DNA of 64,000 nucleotides from Planctomycetota bacterium. GTDB taxonomy: Bacteria; Planctomycetota; Planctomycetia; Gemmatales; Gemmataceae. This document shows positions 7,724 through 16,326 of the stretch, in pieces (the first letter of the stretch is position 1; each line of letters starts with the position of its first letter). The notes below the pieces were generated by a model. That model saw nothing but the letters and a program-made list of their open reading frames with translations. It was not told the DNA's origin and did not search any database. A program made the translations under genes and the position numbers. The DNA lies in assembly GCA_016195405.1 (NCBI GenBank), contig JACPZP010000019.1:30675-94674 (forward strand). The letters are read 5' to 3'.

Positions 7724-8341
7724 CTACGTGGCAAAGACTCCGGCCTTTTCCAGATACTCCAGCAGAACGACGGTCGCCTGCTGCGGCGAGGTGTTGGTCG
7801 CGTCGATGGTCAGCTCCGGTTTGAGGGGTTCTTCGTAGGGGTCATCGATGCCGGTGAAGTTCTTCAGCTGACCGGCGCGGGCCTTCTTGTAAAGGCCTTT
7901 GGGGTCGCGCGTCTCACACGTGGCGATTGGCGTGTTTACGTGGATTTCGACGAACGGCAGCTTGCCCTCGACGTGCAACGCGCGCGCCGCGTCGCGGTCC
8001 TTGCGGTAGGGACTAATGAAGCTGGTCATGGTGATGATCCCGCAATCGGCGAAGAGCTTGGCGACCTCGCCGATTCGGCGAATGTTTTCTTCGCGATCGA
8101 CGGCCGAAAAGCCGAGGTTCTTGTTCAGTCCGTGGCGAACATTGTCGCCATCGAGCACATACGCCAAACGGCCGCGTTGCACTAAGGCGTGCTCCAACGT
8201 GAAGGCAAAAGTGCTCTTACCGGACGCCGAGAGTCCCGTGAACCATAAGGTCGCGCCCTTCTGTCGCAGGAGGCCGCCGCGCTCCTCGCGCGTGACATGG
8301 CCTTCATGCCAGGTGATATTGGTCGCCTTGATGTCGGCCAT
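7724..8341 (-). CDS. cysC: adenylylsulfate kinase (APS kinase)
   Basis: A 205-aa cytoplasmic enzyme that phosphorylates adenosine 5'-phosphosulfate to PAPS with ATP, in sulfate assimilation or sulfation. Visible motifs are the P-loop GLSASGKST (about 36-44), the substrate-binding block DGDNVRHGLNKNLGFS, REENIRRIGEVAKLF, and FISPYRKDRDAAR. Length matches stand-alone CysC. No sulfurylase gene (cysD, cysN or sat) is nearby, so its partner lies elsewhere. Start MADIKATNITWHEGHV is typical of the family. Confidence 0.95.
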   Translation of the reverse strand: MADIKATNITWHEGHVTREERGGLLRQKGATLWFTGLSASGKSTFAFTLEHALVQRGRLAYVLDGDNVRHGLNKNLGFSAVDREENIRRIGEVAKLFADCGIITMTSFISPYRKDRDAARALHVEGKLPFVEIHVNTPIATCETRDPKGLYKKARAGQLKNFTGIDDPYEEPLKPELTIDATNTSPQQATVVLLEYLEKAGVFAT

Positions 8342-8422
8342 CAGTGCTTCCCCCGTTAGTTGAAAAAGGGTGTTCTATGAAGACGTGCGGCGTTGGGCAT
8401 CGGCCCTTCAAGGCGGAAATTC

Positions 8423-9502
8423 TCAGGGAATCCGCGCCGACACGGAATTGACGCGGAATTCCAGCTCCTTGCGGGCGACCCGGCGTTCGGGACGAGTCTC
8501 GTCGGCGATTTGCAGGACCAGCGTGTAATTGCCCGGAGGCAACGGCGGCACAAAAAAAACGTAGTGGTTGTAGTAGTCCGTGAGCAATGTGCGACTGCGC
8601 AGAGGCGTCTTGCGGTCCGTGAAGTGCTTAAACCAGATCGGCTTCGATTCGGGGTCGGCGTAAGCCGGTCGAATTTCCAGACTGCTCGACAAGATGGTTT
8701 CATAAGCACCGCCACGCAGCTCGCTCGCGAAATTCCGCAATTCGACATACAGATGAACTACGTCGCCGTGCCGGGCCGGCGTGGTGGCGCTGAAACCGTG
8801 CCCCTCGGGCAGCGGGTTGTAAATGCCGTAGCTTTTAATCCAGTCGCAGCAGCACATCTTGTCGATTACAAACTCCATCCTTGGCCGCAACACGACCATA
8901 AGTCCCTTCAGCTGGTCCACGAGCGTCGCGATCTCCGGGCTGGTTAGCCGGTCAAGTCCTTGCTTGCTTAGGATGGCCATCACAGGCAGTAGCCGGATGA
9001 ACACTTCCTGGGTTTCCGGCTCGTAGGCCTCGAGATGCTTGATTGCTTTCTGGTGCTGATTTGCAAGGATGCAGCGCATCGCCTCAACGAGGGGCTCGTC
9101 CTTGGGCGCCGGCTTCATGCTCTCTTGATATTGGCGAGCGGTATTCCGTGGCTGGTCGCCGCCATCAGGCGCTTGCAACGAAGCGGCGATGATCGACGGA
9201 CGGGACGCCGGAACTTTCTTGACATGCGGCAGGACCTGTTGCAGGGACGGCCCCGTGTCTAGGACGTGAGCGATGGGGATTGGCTCCAACGTCTGGAGGT
9301 CGGTCCCCCCGTCAGCCGGATGGTGGTCCTTCGCCTGATTCTGGGTGACGAGGAAGGACTCGCTCTTTACCGTGACAGGGCGAACGAAGACTGGCTCTTC
9401 GTAAACAACGGCTTCGACGCTCGGACTGCGCAAGCCCGCGCAACCGGCCACCAGGGCCAGCCAAAATGATCCCGAGAGCATGCAAACGAGACGCGGCGCC
9501 AT
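8423..9502 (-). CDS. conserved lipoprotein of unknown function
   Basis: A 359-aa protein with a type II signal peptide ending in the lipobox V-A-G-C at Cys21, so it is membrane-anchored by lipid. The first ~130 residues after the Cys are Pro/Gln-rich and probably disordered. An alpha-helical region (about 130-210, AMRCILANQHQKAIKHLEAY) is followed by a beta-rich domain from about 215 (VVHLYVELRNFASELRGGAY, PPLPPGNYTLVLQIADETRP). The last part resembles an immunoglobulin-like or transglutaminase-associated beta domain. No family name is recognised. It lies between cysC and the channel gene on the same strand; a shared function is not evident. Confidence 0.75.
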   Translation of the reverse strand: MAPRLVCMLSGSFWLALVAGCAGLRSPSVEAVVYEEPVFVRPVTVKSESFLVTQNQAKDHHPADGGTDLQTLEPIPIAHVLDTGPSLQQVLPHVKKVPASRPSIIAASLQAPDGGDQPRNTARQYQESMKPAPKDEPLVEAMRCILANQHQKAIKHLEAYEPETQEVFIRLLPVMAILSKQGLDRLTSPEIATLVDQLKGLMVVLRPRMEFVIDKMCCCDWIKSYGIYNPLPEGHGFSATTPARHGDVVHLYVELRNFASELRGGAYETILSSSLEIRPAYADPESKPIWFKHFTDRKTPLRSRTLLTDYYNHYVFFVPPLPPGNYTLVLQIADETRPERRVARKELEFRVNSVSARIP

Positions 9503-9649
9503 CCAGACCTCGACGGAGCGCGACGGGGGCCATCAACCCGACAGCCCCCGGGAAGGACGGCGTGATACCGCGGCTTCGCGAAAGCGTCAAGGCCGGAAAA
9601 GAGGCGCGCCGGAAATTTGCGAGGCCTTGGTAGATCGGGTGGGTTAGCG

Positions 9650-11392
9650 CTACCCTGCCGCCGTCTCTCGCTGCATAATGCGCTGCAAATCATTAAGAGT
9701 GGCGATGACGGTGAGCACGTCGCCCGGCGCCAGTCGGCCGTCTAAGTCGATGCTCTTGGCCGCGCCGTCCGAGCCGATGCGGTGCAAGACGACCATGTGA
9801 AACGCCTCGGCCAGCTTCTCGAGTGGCGTCTCAAGAAGGAGGGCGTCTTTTTCGCGCACGACTAGATCGAAAACGGCCACGAGGCAGCCGCGGCACAGGA
9901 AGATGCTGCGAACCCTGTCCCCAAAGAGCCGAGCCACGAAGGCGGGAGCGGCAAGTTCTGGAATCGAGAGAGCCAAGCGAACATTTGCGGCCTCGCGCAG
10001 CGTCTTCGCCAGAGCCGGATCGGTGAGACGGACAACGACGCGTTGGCTGGGGTTCAGCTCGCGCACCTGGAGCGCGATCTCGGTGTTCACCAAGTCGTTG
10101 CTGCTGGCGGCCACCACGGCGCGGGCCGCGGCAGCGTGAGCCTGTTTGAGGGCCTCAAGGACCGTTGCATCTCCGATGATCACCGCTGCCCCTAACCGCC
10201 GGGCGGTGGCGATGAATGGATTGTCGCGCGTGCGTTCAATCGCCACCACGCGTTCGCCCCGGCTCAAAAGCTCTTCAACGACGCGAAAGCCGACGTTGCC
10301 CAGCCCGCAGACGATGAGGTGCCCACCGTCCGGAATGCGCCGTATCTCCAATGCCCCGCCGAGGTTGGCCCGGACCAGGTAGTTGGTGAAAATCGCGGTG
10401 AAGGCAGCGGTCAGCGCGGTGCCGATGAGACGAAGGCCGCTGATGAACGCCTTCTGCCAGGTGCCGGGATCGACTTCGTTGCCGCGCATATCGGCGCCGG
10501 TCGCCATCAGGCTGATGGTGCGATAGAACGCGTCGATGATCGTGTCGTTCTTCATCCCTAGGTGAAAAACCATCATGCTGATCAGAATGACGCTCAAAAA
10601 AATGCTCGTGCACACCTTTACGGGCAGGTCGATCATGGTCACGCTGCGCCAAATGACCCGTCCCAGCCGGCGCACCGTGCCGGCCCAGAGAAGATCGGGA
10701 AACGACTCGTTTTCGCTTCGCGCCAAAAGCGGCGCCACTTCGTCGGCTGGGCCGCATACGACCAGTTGATCGCCGGACTGAACCACCGCGTCCGGCTTGA
10801 TCGCAAGAGCAAAGGCGGCTTCCTGCCCCGCCGTGAAATGAGCAACGGGCGTAATGCGATGTTGCCTCCCCAGCGCCGCCAGCGTTTGACCTACCAAGAT
10901 CGAACCCGTCGCCACCTGAAGCTCGGCAATCTTGTGGCGGGCGCCGTCAGCCATGCGGAAAACGCCCAGCGCGCCGCCGGTGCGGGCAATCAGCGCGAGC
11001 AGGGGACCGGCCAAACCCGAAGTGCTCAAGGCGTGGACATTCGCCACAGCCGAGCCTAATCGAGCCAGCAGGTTTTGATTGAACATTCGCACCACGACGC
11101 GGACCGTTGGATGGAGGTTGCGAATCAGCAGCACGGTTGACAGGTTGACGAGATCGTTGCTGGTGACGATGAGGACGCCCTTGGCATTGGCCAATCCGGC
11201 TTGCTCGAGAATCGCTGGCTGGCGGCAATCGCCGGAGACCAACTGCACACCTTCAAGCCGTGGATCGTCGGGCTTGCAGCAGCTGTCGATGACCGCGACC
11301 GCCATCCCCGCCGCTCGCAAATGCTCCAGCACGCGCAGTCCGACCTGCCCAAGTCCGCACAAGATATAATGCTGCTCCATGGTCGATTCCAC
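9650..11392 (-). CDS. RCK-channel-RCK (TrkA-N) ion-channel-like protein
   Basis: A 580-aa protein. An N-terminal Rossmann RCK_N domain (ILCGLGQVGLRVLEHLRAAG, residues 9-120) is followed by an RCK_C-like domain (about 150-230). A two-helix pore module comes next (TM at about 260-280, pore loop AFYRTISLMATGADMRG near 290-310, second TM at about 320-345). A second RCK_N (LIVCGLGNVGFRVVEELLSR) and RCK_C then close the protein. RCK domains bind NAD(H), nucleotides or ions and gate K+ channels. The pore loop reads ATGAD where T-V-G-Y-G-D is expected, so ion selectivity is uncertain. The cytosolic N-terminus is unusual for bacterial K+ channels, which place RCK after the pore. Transcribed divergently from a DUF1501 gene. 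Confidence 0.85.
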   Translation of the reverse strand: MESTMEQHYILCGLGQVGLRVLEHLRAAGMAVAVIDSCCKPDDPRLEGVQLVSGDCRQPAILEQAGLANAKGVLIVTSNDLVNLSTVLLIRNLHPTVRVVVRMFNQNLLARLGSAVANVHALSTSGLAGPLLALIARTGGALGVFRMADGARHKIAELQVATGSILVGQTLAALGRQHRITPVAHFTAGQEAAFALAIKPDAVVQSGDQLVVCGPADEVAPLLARSENESFPDLLWAGTVRRLGRVIWRSVTMIDLPVKVCTSIFLSVILISMMVFHLGMKNDTIIDAFYRTISLMATGADMRGNEVDPGTWQKAFISGLRLIGTALTAAFTAIFTNYLVRANLGGALEIRRIPDGGHLIVCGLGNVGFRVVEELLSRGERVVAIERTRDNPFIATARRLGAAVIIGDATVLEALKQAHAAAARAVVAASSNDLVNTEIALQVRELNPSQRVVVRLTDPALAKTLREAANVRLALSIPELAAPAFVARLFGDRVRSIFLCRGCLVAVFDLVVREKDALLLETPLEKLAEAFHMVVLHRIGSDGAAKSIDLDGRLAPGDVLTVIATLNDLQRIMQRETAAG

Positions 11393-11497
11393 GATTGGCG
11401 CTTTGGTCGGGTATTGATCCGGGTTATAGTAGGTTATTCGGTTGGAGGGGGCTGGCTTTTAGATTCCTGTCGCGCGAAACCGGGAGCGGGGTAGTTA

Positions 11498-12910
11498 ATG
11501 CACTGTGGCCGTTACATTCCGATTATTTCTCGCCGCGACATGCTGCTGCGGTGCGCCAATGGATTCGGCGCCGTCGCGCTGGCCGCGCTCCTTAACGACC
11601 GGGCAACGTCGCAACAGCGCTCGGACAATCCACTGGCCCCGCGCCGACCGCACTTCGAACCGAAGGTCCGCAGCGTCATCTTCCTCTACATGGACGGCGG
11701 GCCATCCCAGGTCGATACCTTCGATCCCAAGCCGCGCCTGGATCGCGAACATGGCCGGCCCATCCGCACGCGCGTCGAGCCGACGCAGTTCAACAGCATT
11801 GGCACGGTGATGCGCTGCCCTTGGCCTTTTCGGCGTTACGGCCAAAGCGGCATTCCGGTCAGCGACCTATTCCCCTTCACGGCCCAGCACGTCGATGACC
11901 TCGCGGTCGTGCGCTCGGTCGTGTCGAACTTCTCGGAACACACGAGCGCCAACTATTTCCTGCACGCCGGCCATGGCCAGCAGGGCCGGCCCAGCATGGG
12001 CGCTTGGGTCACTTACGGCCTCGGCAGCGAATGCCAAAACCTGCCGGCGTTTGTCGTCCTTGATTCCGGGCAGATTCCTCCGGGCGGACTCGATTGCTTC
12101 GGCTCGGGATTCTTGCCGGCGGCCTTTCAGGGTTCGCTTTTCCGCAGCGGCAATGAACCCGTCGCCGATCTACGGCCCGCAGGCAACGCGCGGAATTTCC
12201 AGGACAAAATGGGATTGATTCGCCGGCTCGACCAAGCTTCCCGTGAGCGCGCGGGCGGCGGCGACGCGCTCGATGCCGCCATCGCCAACTTCGAACTGGC
12301 TGCCCGCATGCAGACCGCCGTCCCGGAGTTAATGGATTTGACCGGCGAGACCCGTGCCACCCGGCGGCTCTACGGCCTCGATGATCGGGTTACGGAAATT
12401 TACGGCCAACGCTGCCTCATCGCGCGACAGCTGGTCGAACGTGGCGTCCGCTTCGTCGAAGTGTTGTGTCCGCCCGTCGGCGGCGATCGCTGGGACCAGC
12501 ACAGCAACCTCTTCGAAGGCCATCTCGCCAACGCCCGCGCCACCGACAAGCCGGTCGCCGCTTTGCTCACCGATCTCAAAGCGCGCGGCTTGCTTAATTC
12601 CACCCTAGTGATCTGGGGCGGTGAGTTTGGCCGCACGCCGATGGCACAAGGCTCAGATGGCCGCGACCACAACCCCTTCGGCTTTACGGTGTGGTTGGCA
12701 GGCGGCGGCATCAAAGGTGGCACCATCTACGGCGCCACCGACGACTACGGCTACCACGCCATCGAGAACAAAGTCGAGATCCACGACCTGCACGCCACCA
12801 TGCTTCACCTTCTCGGTATGGAGCACACCCGCCTCACCTATCGTTTCGGCGGCCGCGACATGCGACTGACGGACGTGCATGGAGAAGTGGTGCAAGGGAT
12901 TCTGTCGTGA
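11498..12910 (+). CDS. DUF1501 protein (Tat-exported)
   Basis: A 470-aa DUF1501 protein with a twin-arginine leader (SRRDMLLRCANGFGAVALAA) and the family signature YMDGGPSQVDTFDPKPRLDR. It also has GEFGRTPMAQGSDGRDHNP, HDLHATMLHLLG and the closing GGRDMRLTDVHGEVV. It belongs to the same family as the protein at 4376-5752, with similar blocks throughout. No DUF1549/DUF1553 gene is adjacent, so it is an orphan of the usual pair. Exported to the periplasm; enzymatic activity unknown. Confidence 0.92.
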   Translation: MHCGRYIPIISRRDMLLRCANGFGAVALAALLNDRATSQQRSDNPLAPRRPHFEPKVRSVIFLYMDGGPSQVDTFDPKPRLDREHGRPIRTRVEPTQFNSIGTVMRCPWPFRRYGQSGIPVSDLFPFTAQHVDDLAVVRSVVSNFSEHTSANYFLHAGHGQQGRPSMGAWVTYGLGSECQNLPAFVVLDSGQIPPGGLDCFGSGFLPAAFQGSLFRSGNEPVADLRPAGNARNFQDKMGLIRRLDQASRERAGGGDALDAAIANFELAARMQTAVPELMDLTGETRATRRLYGLDDRVTEIYGQRCLIARQLVERGVRFVEVLCPPVGGDRWDQHSNLFEGHLANARATDKPVAALLTDLKARGLLNSTLVIWGGEFGRTPMAQGSDGRDHNPFGFTVWLAGGGIKGGTIYGATDDYGYHAIENKVEIHDLHATMLHLLGMEHTRLTYRFGGRDMRLTDVHGEVVQGILS

Positions 12911-12987
12911 GTCGGACAAATTCGAAATTCCCGGTACGGTAACGCAGGACACGAGGCAGAATCACTTGCGCTGCGCTCCCCGGGGGA

Positions 12988-13077
12988 GAGCCGCGCAAAG
13001 CATTTTCGGTCGAATTCGGCGTAACGTTTTGGCAAGACGCGACATAATGCTTTGCACGGGAGCCGCGCAAAGCATTT
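12988..13077. repeat. short direct and inverted repeats upstream of secretin-like genes
   Basis: GAGCCGCGCAAAGCATTT occurs at 12988-13005 and again at 13060-13077. The core is also present inverted (AATGCTTTGC) at 13046-13055. The region lies between the DUF1501 stop and the first secretin-like gene and has no ORF. It could be an operator or a decayed repeat. Confidence 0.6.
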
Positions 13078-13185
13078 CCCGAAGAGCGGCCAAGGGATTG
13101 AGTTTTCTGAGTTCTGTGCTTGCTTCTTTACGGAGGAATGAGTACGGGACACGGCGAGGCGACAGGAATCGCCTCTTTCCAACCC

Positions 13186-13192
13186 AAGGAGG
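13186..13192 (+). promoter_or_regulatory. Shine-Dalgarno AAGGAGG selecting a GTG start
   Basis: AAGGAGG lies 5 nt before GTG 13198. It rules out the longer upstream reading of the frame and puts the signal peptide at the N-terminus. Confidence 0.8.
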
Positions 13193-13197
13193 CTGCC

Positions 13198-14184
13198 GTG
13201 TCCCCCCGAATTCTCCTGCTTGCCGGGTTTTCGATCGCCCTACTTGCCTTCCCCGATGAGAGTTTCGCCCGCCAGCGTCGCTTCTTCCCCAATAGCATTC
13301 GAAAGGTGCGCGATACCCGTCCGACTTCAACCGGCGATTCACCTTGGCAGGCAGTGGAGGACCTTCAAGAGCCTCGCCAGAAAAAGGAAGAGGTTACGCT
13401 CGAACTCCGCATCGCTACCACCTCCCCGGAAGCTTTTCGCGGCCTCCACCAGGACATGAAACTCAAACTTCGCAGGGAAATGCCGACGGCGTCGGATGAC
13501 GACAAGCGAACGGTAAGGCCCGCGGGACCTTGTGAGTCGGGGTTCGTAAACGATAAGCAAGTTTGGACACTTTTGGACAAGCTTCAACAGTGCAGGACCA
13601 CAAGCATAATGCAGGCCCCAAAGACAACAACTGCCAGCGGCGAGTTGGCTGTTGTCAACGTCACCGATCAACAGTTCTTCATCACAGCCGTTGAAGTCAA
13701 ATACGATGGCGACGACGTCATCACGGCTCCACGCAATGTGCCCTTTACTATTGGCCTCCACGTTAGCTCCCGCTCCACGGTGTCGGCCGACGGAGGCTTC
13801 GTGCACGTGCAACTCGAAGGCTTCTCATGCAGCCTGGCCGCAAAACCGAAAATCCAGCCAGTTCAGTTGCCAATGAAGCGCAAAAACGACGAAGGCAAAG
13901 TCGAAACGGAAGTTTTCACGATCTACATGCAGAATCCCAAGTTCATCAAAGTCCAGTTCACGCGCGACATGACGATTCCGGACGGCGGCACGATGCTCGT
14001 CAATCTCGGCACGTATTCAGCGGAAGAGCGCGACGATGCCGTCTCGTGGGTCACCGAGTTATTGTTCGGCCAACCGATAACGACAACCGTGGAGCGTCAG
14101 ATGCTGCTCATGGTAACGCCGCGGATCGTAACGCGCCAAGGTGCGGATTCTCCTGTGCGCGTTCACGGCGGCGTCGGCCCGTGA
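13198..14184 (+). CDS. secreted secretin-domain-like protein 1
   Basis: A 328-aa protein with a signal peptide (SPRILLLAGFSIALLAFPDE). The C-terminal half follows the order of secretin C-terminal domains: QAPKTTTASGELAVVNV, then TIPDGGTMLVNLG and finally MLLMVTPRIV (compare the secretin pattern PDGGT then L-I-TPRI). The upstream N0/N1-type ring domains are short or absent, and it is smaller than GspD or PilQ. It is paralogous to the next gene: both start with a signal peptide, share ARQRR after it, and end in P-V-R-V-H-G-x-V-G-P. No other secretion genes are visible, so a conventional secretion pore is unlikely from context. Confidence 0.7.
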   Translation: MSPRILLLAGFSIALLAFPDESFARQRRFFPNSIRKVRDTRPTSTGDSPWQAVEDLQEPRQKKEEVTLELRIATTSPEAFRGLHQDMKLKLRREMPTASDDDKRTVRPAGPCESGFVNDKQVWTLLDKLQQCRTTSIMQAPKTTTASGELAVVNVTDQQFFITAVEVKYDGDDVITAPRNVPFTIGLHVSSRSTVSADGGFVHVQLEGFSCSLAAKPKIQPVQLPMKRKNDEGKVETEVFTIYMQNPKFIKVQFTRDMTIPDGGTMLVNLGTYSAEERDDAVSWVTELLFGQPITTTVERQMLLMVTPRIVTRQGADSPVRVHGGVGP

Positions 14185-14248
14185 GCAGAGTTACGTTTGC
14201 TTTCCCTATTCCCCAGATCCCCATTTGCTTTTGGCACGAGGAGGCGCC

Positions 14249-15583
14249 ATGTCCTTCAGACTTCCACTTTGTATCGGTTTGGTCGCGGTCTTGTGCGGCT
14301 TCGTCGACGAAGCTTCCGCCCGGCAGCGACGTTTGTTCGGTCGAACCCGCGCCATGATCGTGGAGTCGCGACCGGAACCGACTCTTACGAAGAGCGAGAT
14401 TGAGACGAGTGACACTGACGTCAACGGAAAGCTCGCGCAAGTCGTGTACCCAGTGGCTGATCTCGTCGTCCCAATTCAAACACGCGAGACTCTCGAAGTT
14501 GGGCCGCTCCCGGGCCCCCTCATGAACGACAGGAAAGGTTTCGTTCCTTGGCAAGCCTCGCAATCGAAGCCGCAAGCATTGCAGGCTACGAGCGAAGATG
14601 ACCTGATCAACCTTGTAACAAGCAGCGTGGCCTCCAAGACTTGGAACGGCCGAGGAGGCCGCGGCACCATTCAGTATTTCCCCCTTGGGATGTCCCTTGT
14701 AGTAAACCAAACCAAGGAGGTCCAAGAGGAAGTCAAAAACCTGTTAACGTCTCTGCAGAAGCTGTACACGCTTGAGGTCGGAGTCGAAATCAACATCTTC
14801 ACCGCGGCGCCCGAGACCTTTGCGCGCGCCTGTAAGAACTTGAATTTGAAATGGGCCGAAATGAAGGCGCCGCCGTCGAAAGCGGAGATATGCGTGGTCC
14901 CTCTCCAGGGTTCGCGCGGCAGCACAACCCTAAGCAGCGACGACTTAAAGCACCTTCTCAACCAACTTCAGGACGACTCCAAGACCACGATCGCACAGCA
15001 ACCGAAGTTGACGTTATTCAACGATCAAAAAGTGGTTGCAGAGTTTACGAAAGAGAAGTTGTATCTCACACGCATGGAGCTGATCGGAGACGGCGACAAC
15101 CTATACTTCTCTCCGCAGAACACTCCATTCAAGACGGGCCTTCGCCTCGGTCTTCATCCCGTCGTTTCCGGCGATCGGCGCTATGTCAGGCTGGAAATCA
15201 ACGGCTCATGGGCGCACCTCGCCGGTCAACTCGAGTTACAGCCAGTCCAAATGCCGATAAAGAAGAAAAACGAACACGGAAAGTTGGAGGAAGTGACGTT
15301 TCAGATGTTCCTTGCCAAGCCTCGATTCGCCCGAGTGCACCTCAAGCAAGATGTGTCCGTGCCTGACGGCGGCACGTTGCTGTGCAACTGCGGAGTGGTA
15401 CCAATGGAAATTCGAAATGAACTCCTTGCGACGGTAACGGAATTCTTGTTCGGTCGCGAAATGACCGTAACTGAGGACCGCCAAGTGCTGGTCCTGATTA
15501 CGCCGCGCGTCATCGTCCATGCCGCCGAAGAGCAAGCATTTCACATGACGCCGGTGCGCGTTCATGGCAGCGTTGGTCCGTGA
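14249..15583 (+). CDS. secreted secretin-domain-like protein 2
   Basis: A 444-aa paralogue of the preceding gene, starting 64 nt after its stop. GAGGAGG at 14238-14244 fixes ATG 14249, giving the signal peptide MSFRLPLCIGLVAVLCGFV. Residues about 100-200 add a region absent from the first copy (NLVTSSVASKTW, MSLVVNQTKEVQEEVKNLL), which resembles the short N-domain preceding secretin cores. The C-terminal half repeats QQPKLTLFNDQKVVAEFT, VPDGGTLLCNCG and LVLITPRVIV. Family: secretin/TonB-like C-terminal domain. Function unknown; the pair probably forms one operon. Confidence 0.72.
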   Translation: MSFRLPLCIGLVAVLCGFVDEASARQRRLFGRTRAMIVESRPEPTLTKSEIETSDTDVNGKLAQVVYPVADLVVPIQTRETLEVGPLPGPLMNDRKGFVPWQASQSKPQALQATSEDDLINLVTSSVASKTWNGRGGRGTIQYFPLGMSLVVNQTKEVQEEVKNLLTSLQKLYTLEVGVEINIFTAAPETFARACKNLNLKWAEMKAPPSKAEICVVPLQGSRGSTTLSSDDLKHLLNQLQDDSKTTIAQQPKLTLFNDQKVVAEFTKEKLYLTRMELIGDGDNLYFSPQNTPFKTGLRLGLHPVVSGDRRYVRLEINGSWAHLAGQLELQPVQMPIKKKNEHGKLEEVTFQMFLAKPRFARVHLKQDVSVPDGGTLLCNCGVVPMEIRNELLATVTEFLFGREMTVTEDRQVLVLITPRVIVHAAEEQAFHMTPVRVHGSVGP

Positions 15584-15603
15584 GTTGCAACGGAAGCGAG
15601 CTG

Positions 15604-16083
15604 CTACGGAAGCGAAATCTGCAGGATTGCGAACCGTACCGTCCCCATCGGCACTTGGATGTCCGCAACTTCGCCGACCTTCTTGCCCAGGAGCCCTTGG
15701 CCGATGGGACTGGTGGTGAGAATTCGGTTGTTGTTGTAATCCTCCTCCCCGGGACCGACGAGGATGAAGATTTCCTCCTCTTCCAAGTCGAGGTCCTTCA
15801 CCTTGACCATGGACCCGAAGACGACGGTGTCCGTGGGAAGGTTGTTCTTGTCAATGAAGTAGGCTCGGGCCAGGCGGTCTTGCAGGTCGTTGATCTTGGC
15901 CTGCAAGATGCCCTGGTCCTCGCGGGCGGCGTGGTATTCGGCGTTCTCACTAAGGTCTCCCATGTCGCGGGCGGCGGCCACTCGGCGCGTAATCTCGATC
16001 ATCTCGATGTTCTGCATCCGATAGAGGTCCGCCTTGAGCTTCTCGTAACCTTCCCGGGTTATGGGGATGCGCTCGGTCGACAT
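15604..16083 (-). CDS. greA: transcription elongation factor GreA
   Basis: A 159-aa protein that binds the RNA polymerase secondary channel and stimulates cleavage of backtracked transcripts. It has the N-terminal coiled-coil with ITREGYEKLKADLYRM and the tip acids in MGDLSENAEYHAAREDQ. The FKBP-like C-terminal domain contains TTSPIGQGLLGKKVGEV and ends VRFAILQISLP. Start MSTERIP at 16083 matches family length; AGGAG lies about 11 nt upstream. A longer reading to 16197 is not supported. Essentially certain. Confidence 0.96.
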   Translation of the reverse strand: MSTERIPITREGYEKLKADLYRMQNIEMIEITRRVAAARDMGDLSENAEYHAAREDQGILQAKINDLQDRLARAYFIDKNNLPTDTVVFGSMVKVKDLDLEEEEIFILVGPGEEDYNNNRILTTSPIGQGLLGKKVGEVADIQVPMGTVRFAILQISLP

Positions 16084-16326
16084 GGGGCTGCGTCTCCTCT
16101 GTGGGCCGGCTTCCCGAGGTTCTGGATTGGGCGAAACGGGCTTGCCGGCATCAAGAAACCAGGAACACAAAACCGCAGCCGTTTGGAGTTTCCTCATGAG
16201 GGAAGCCTCCGCGCCGCGGCTGCGGGATGTCTCGAACCGAAGTTTGAAGTCCCTATTCTATGCCGGCGCCGATCACCCGGACACCTTATCTTTGCGGTGT
16301 GCACGAAATCTGTAAAGAGAGTATCG

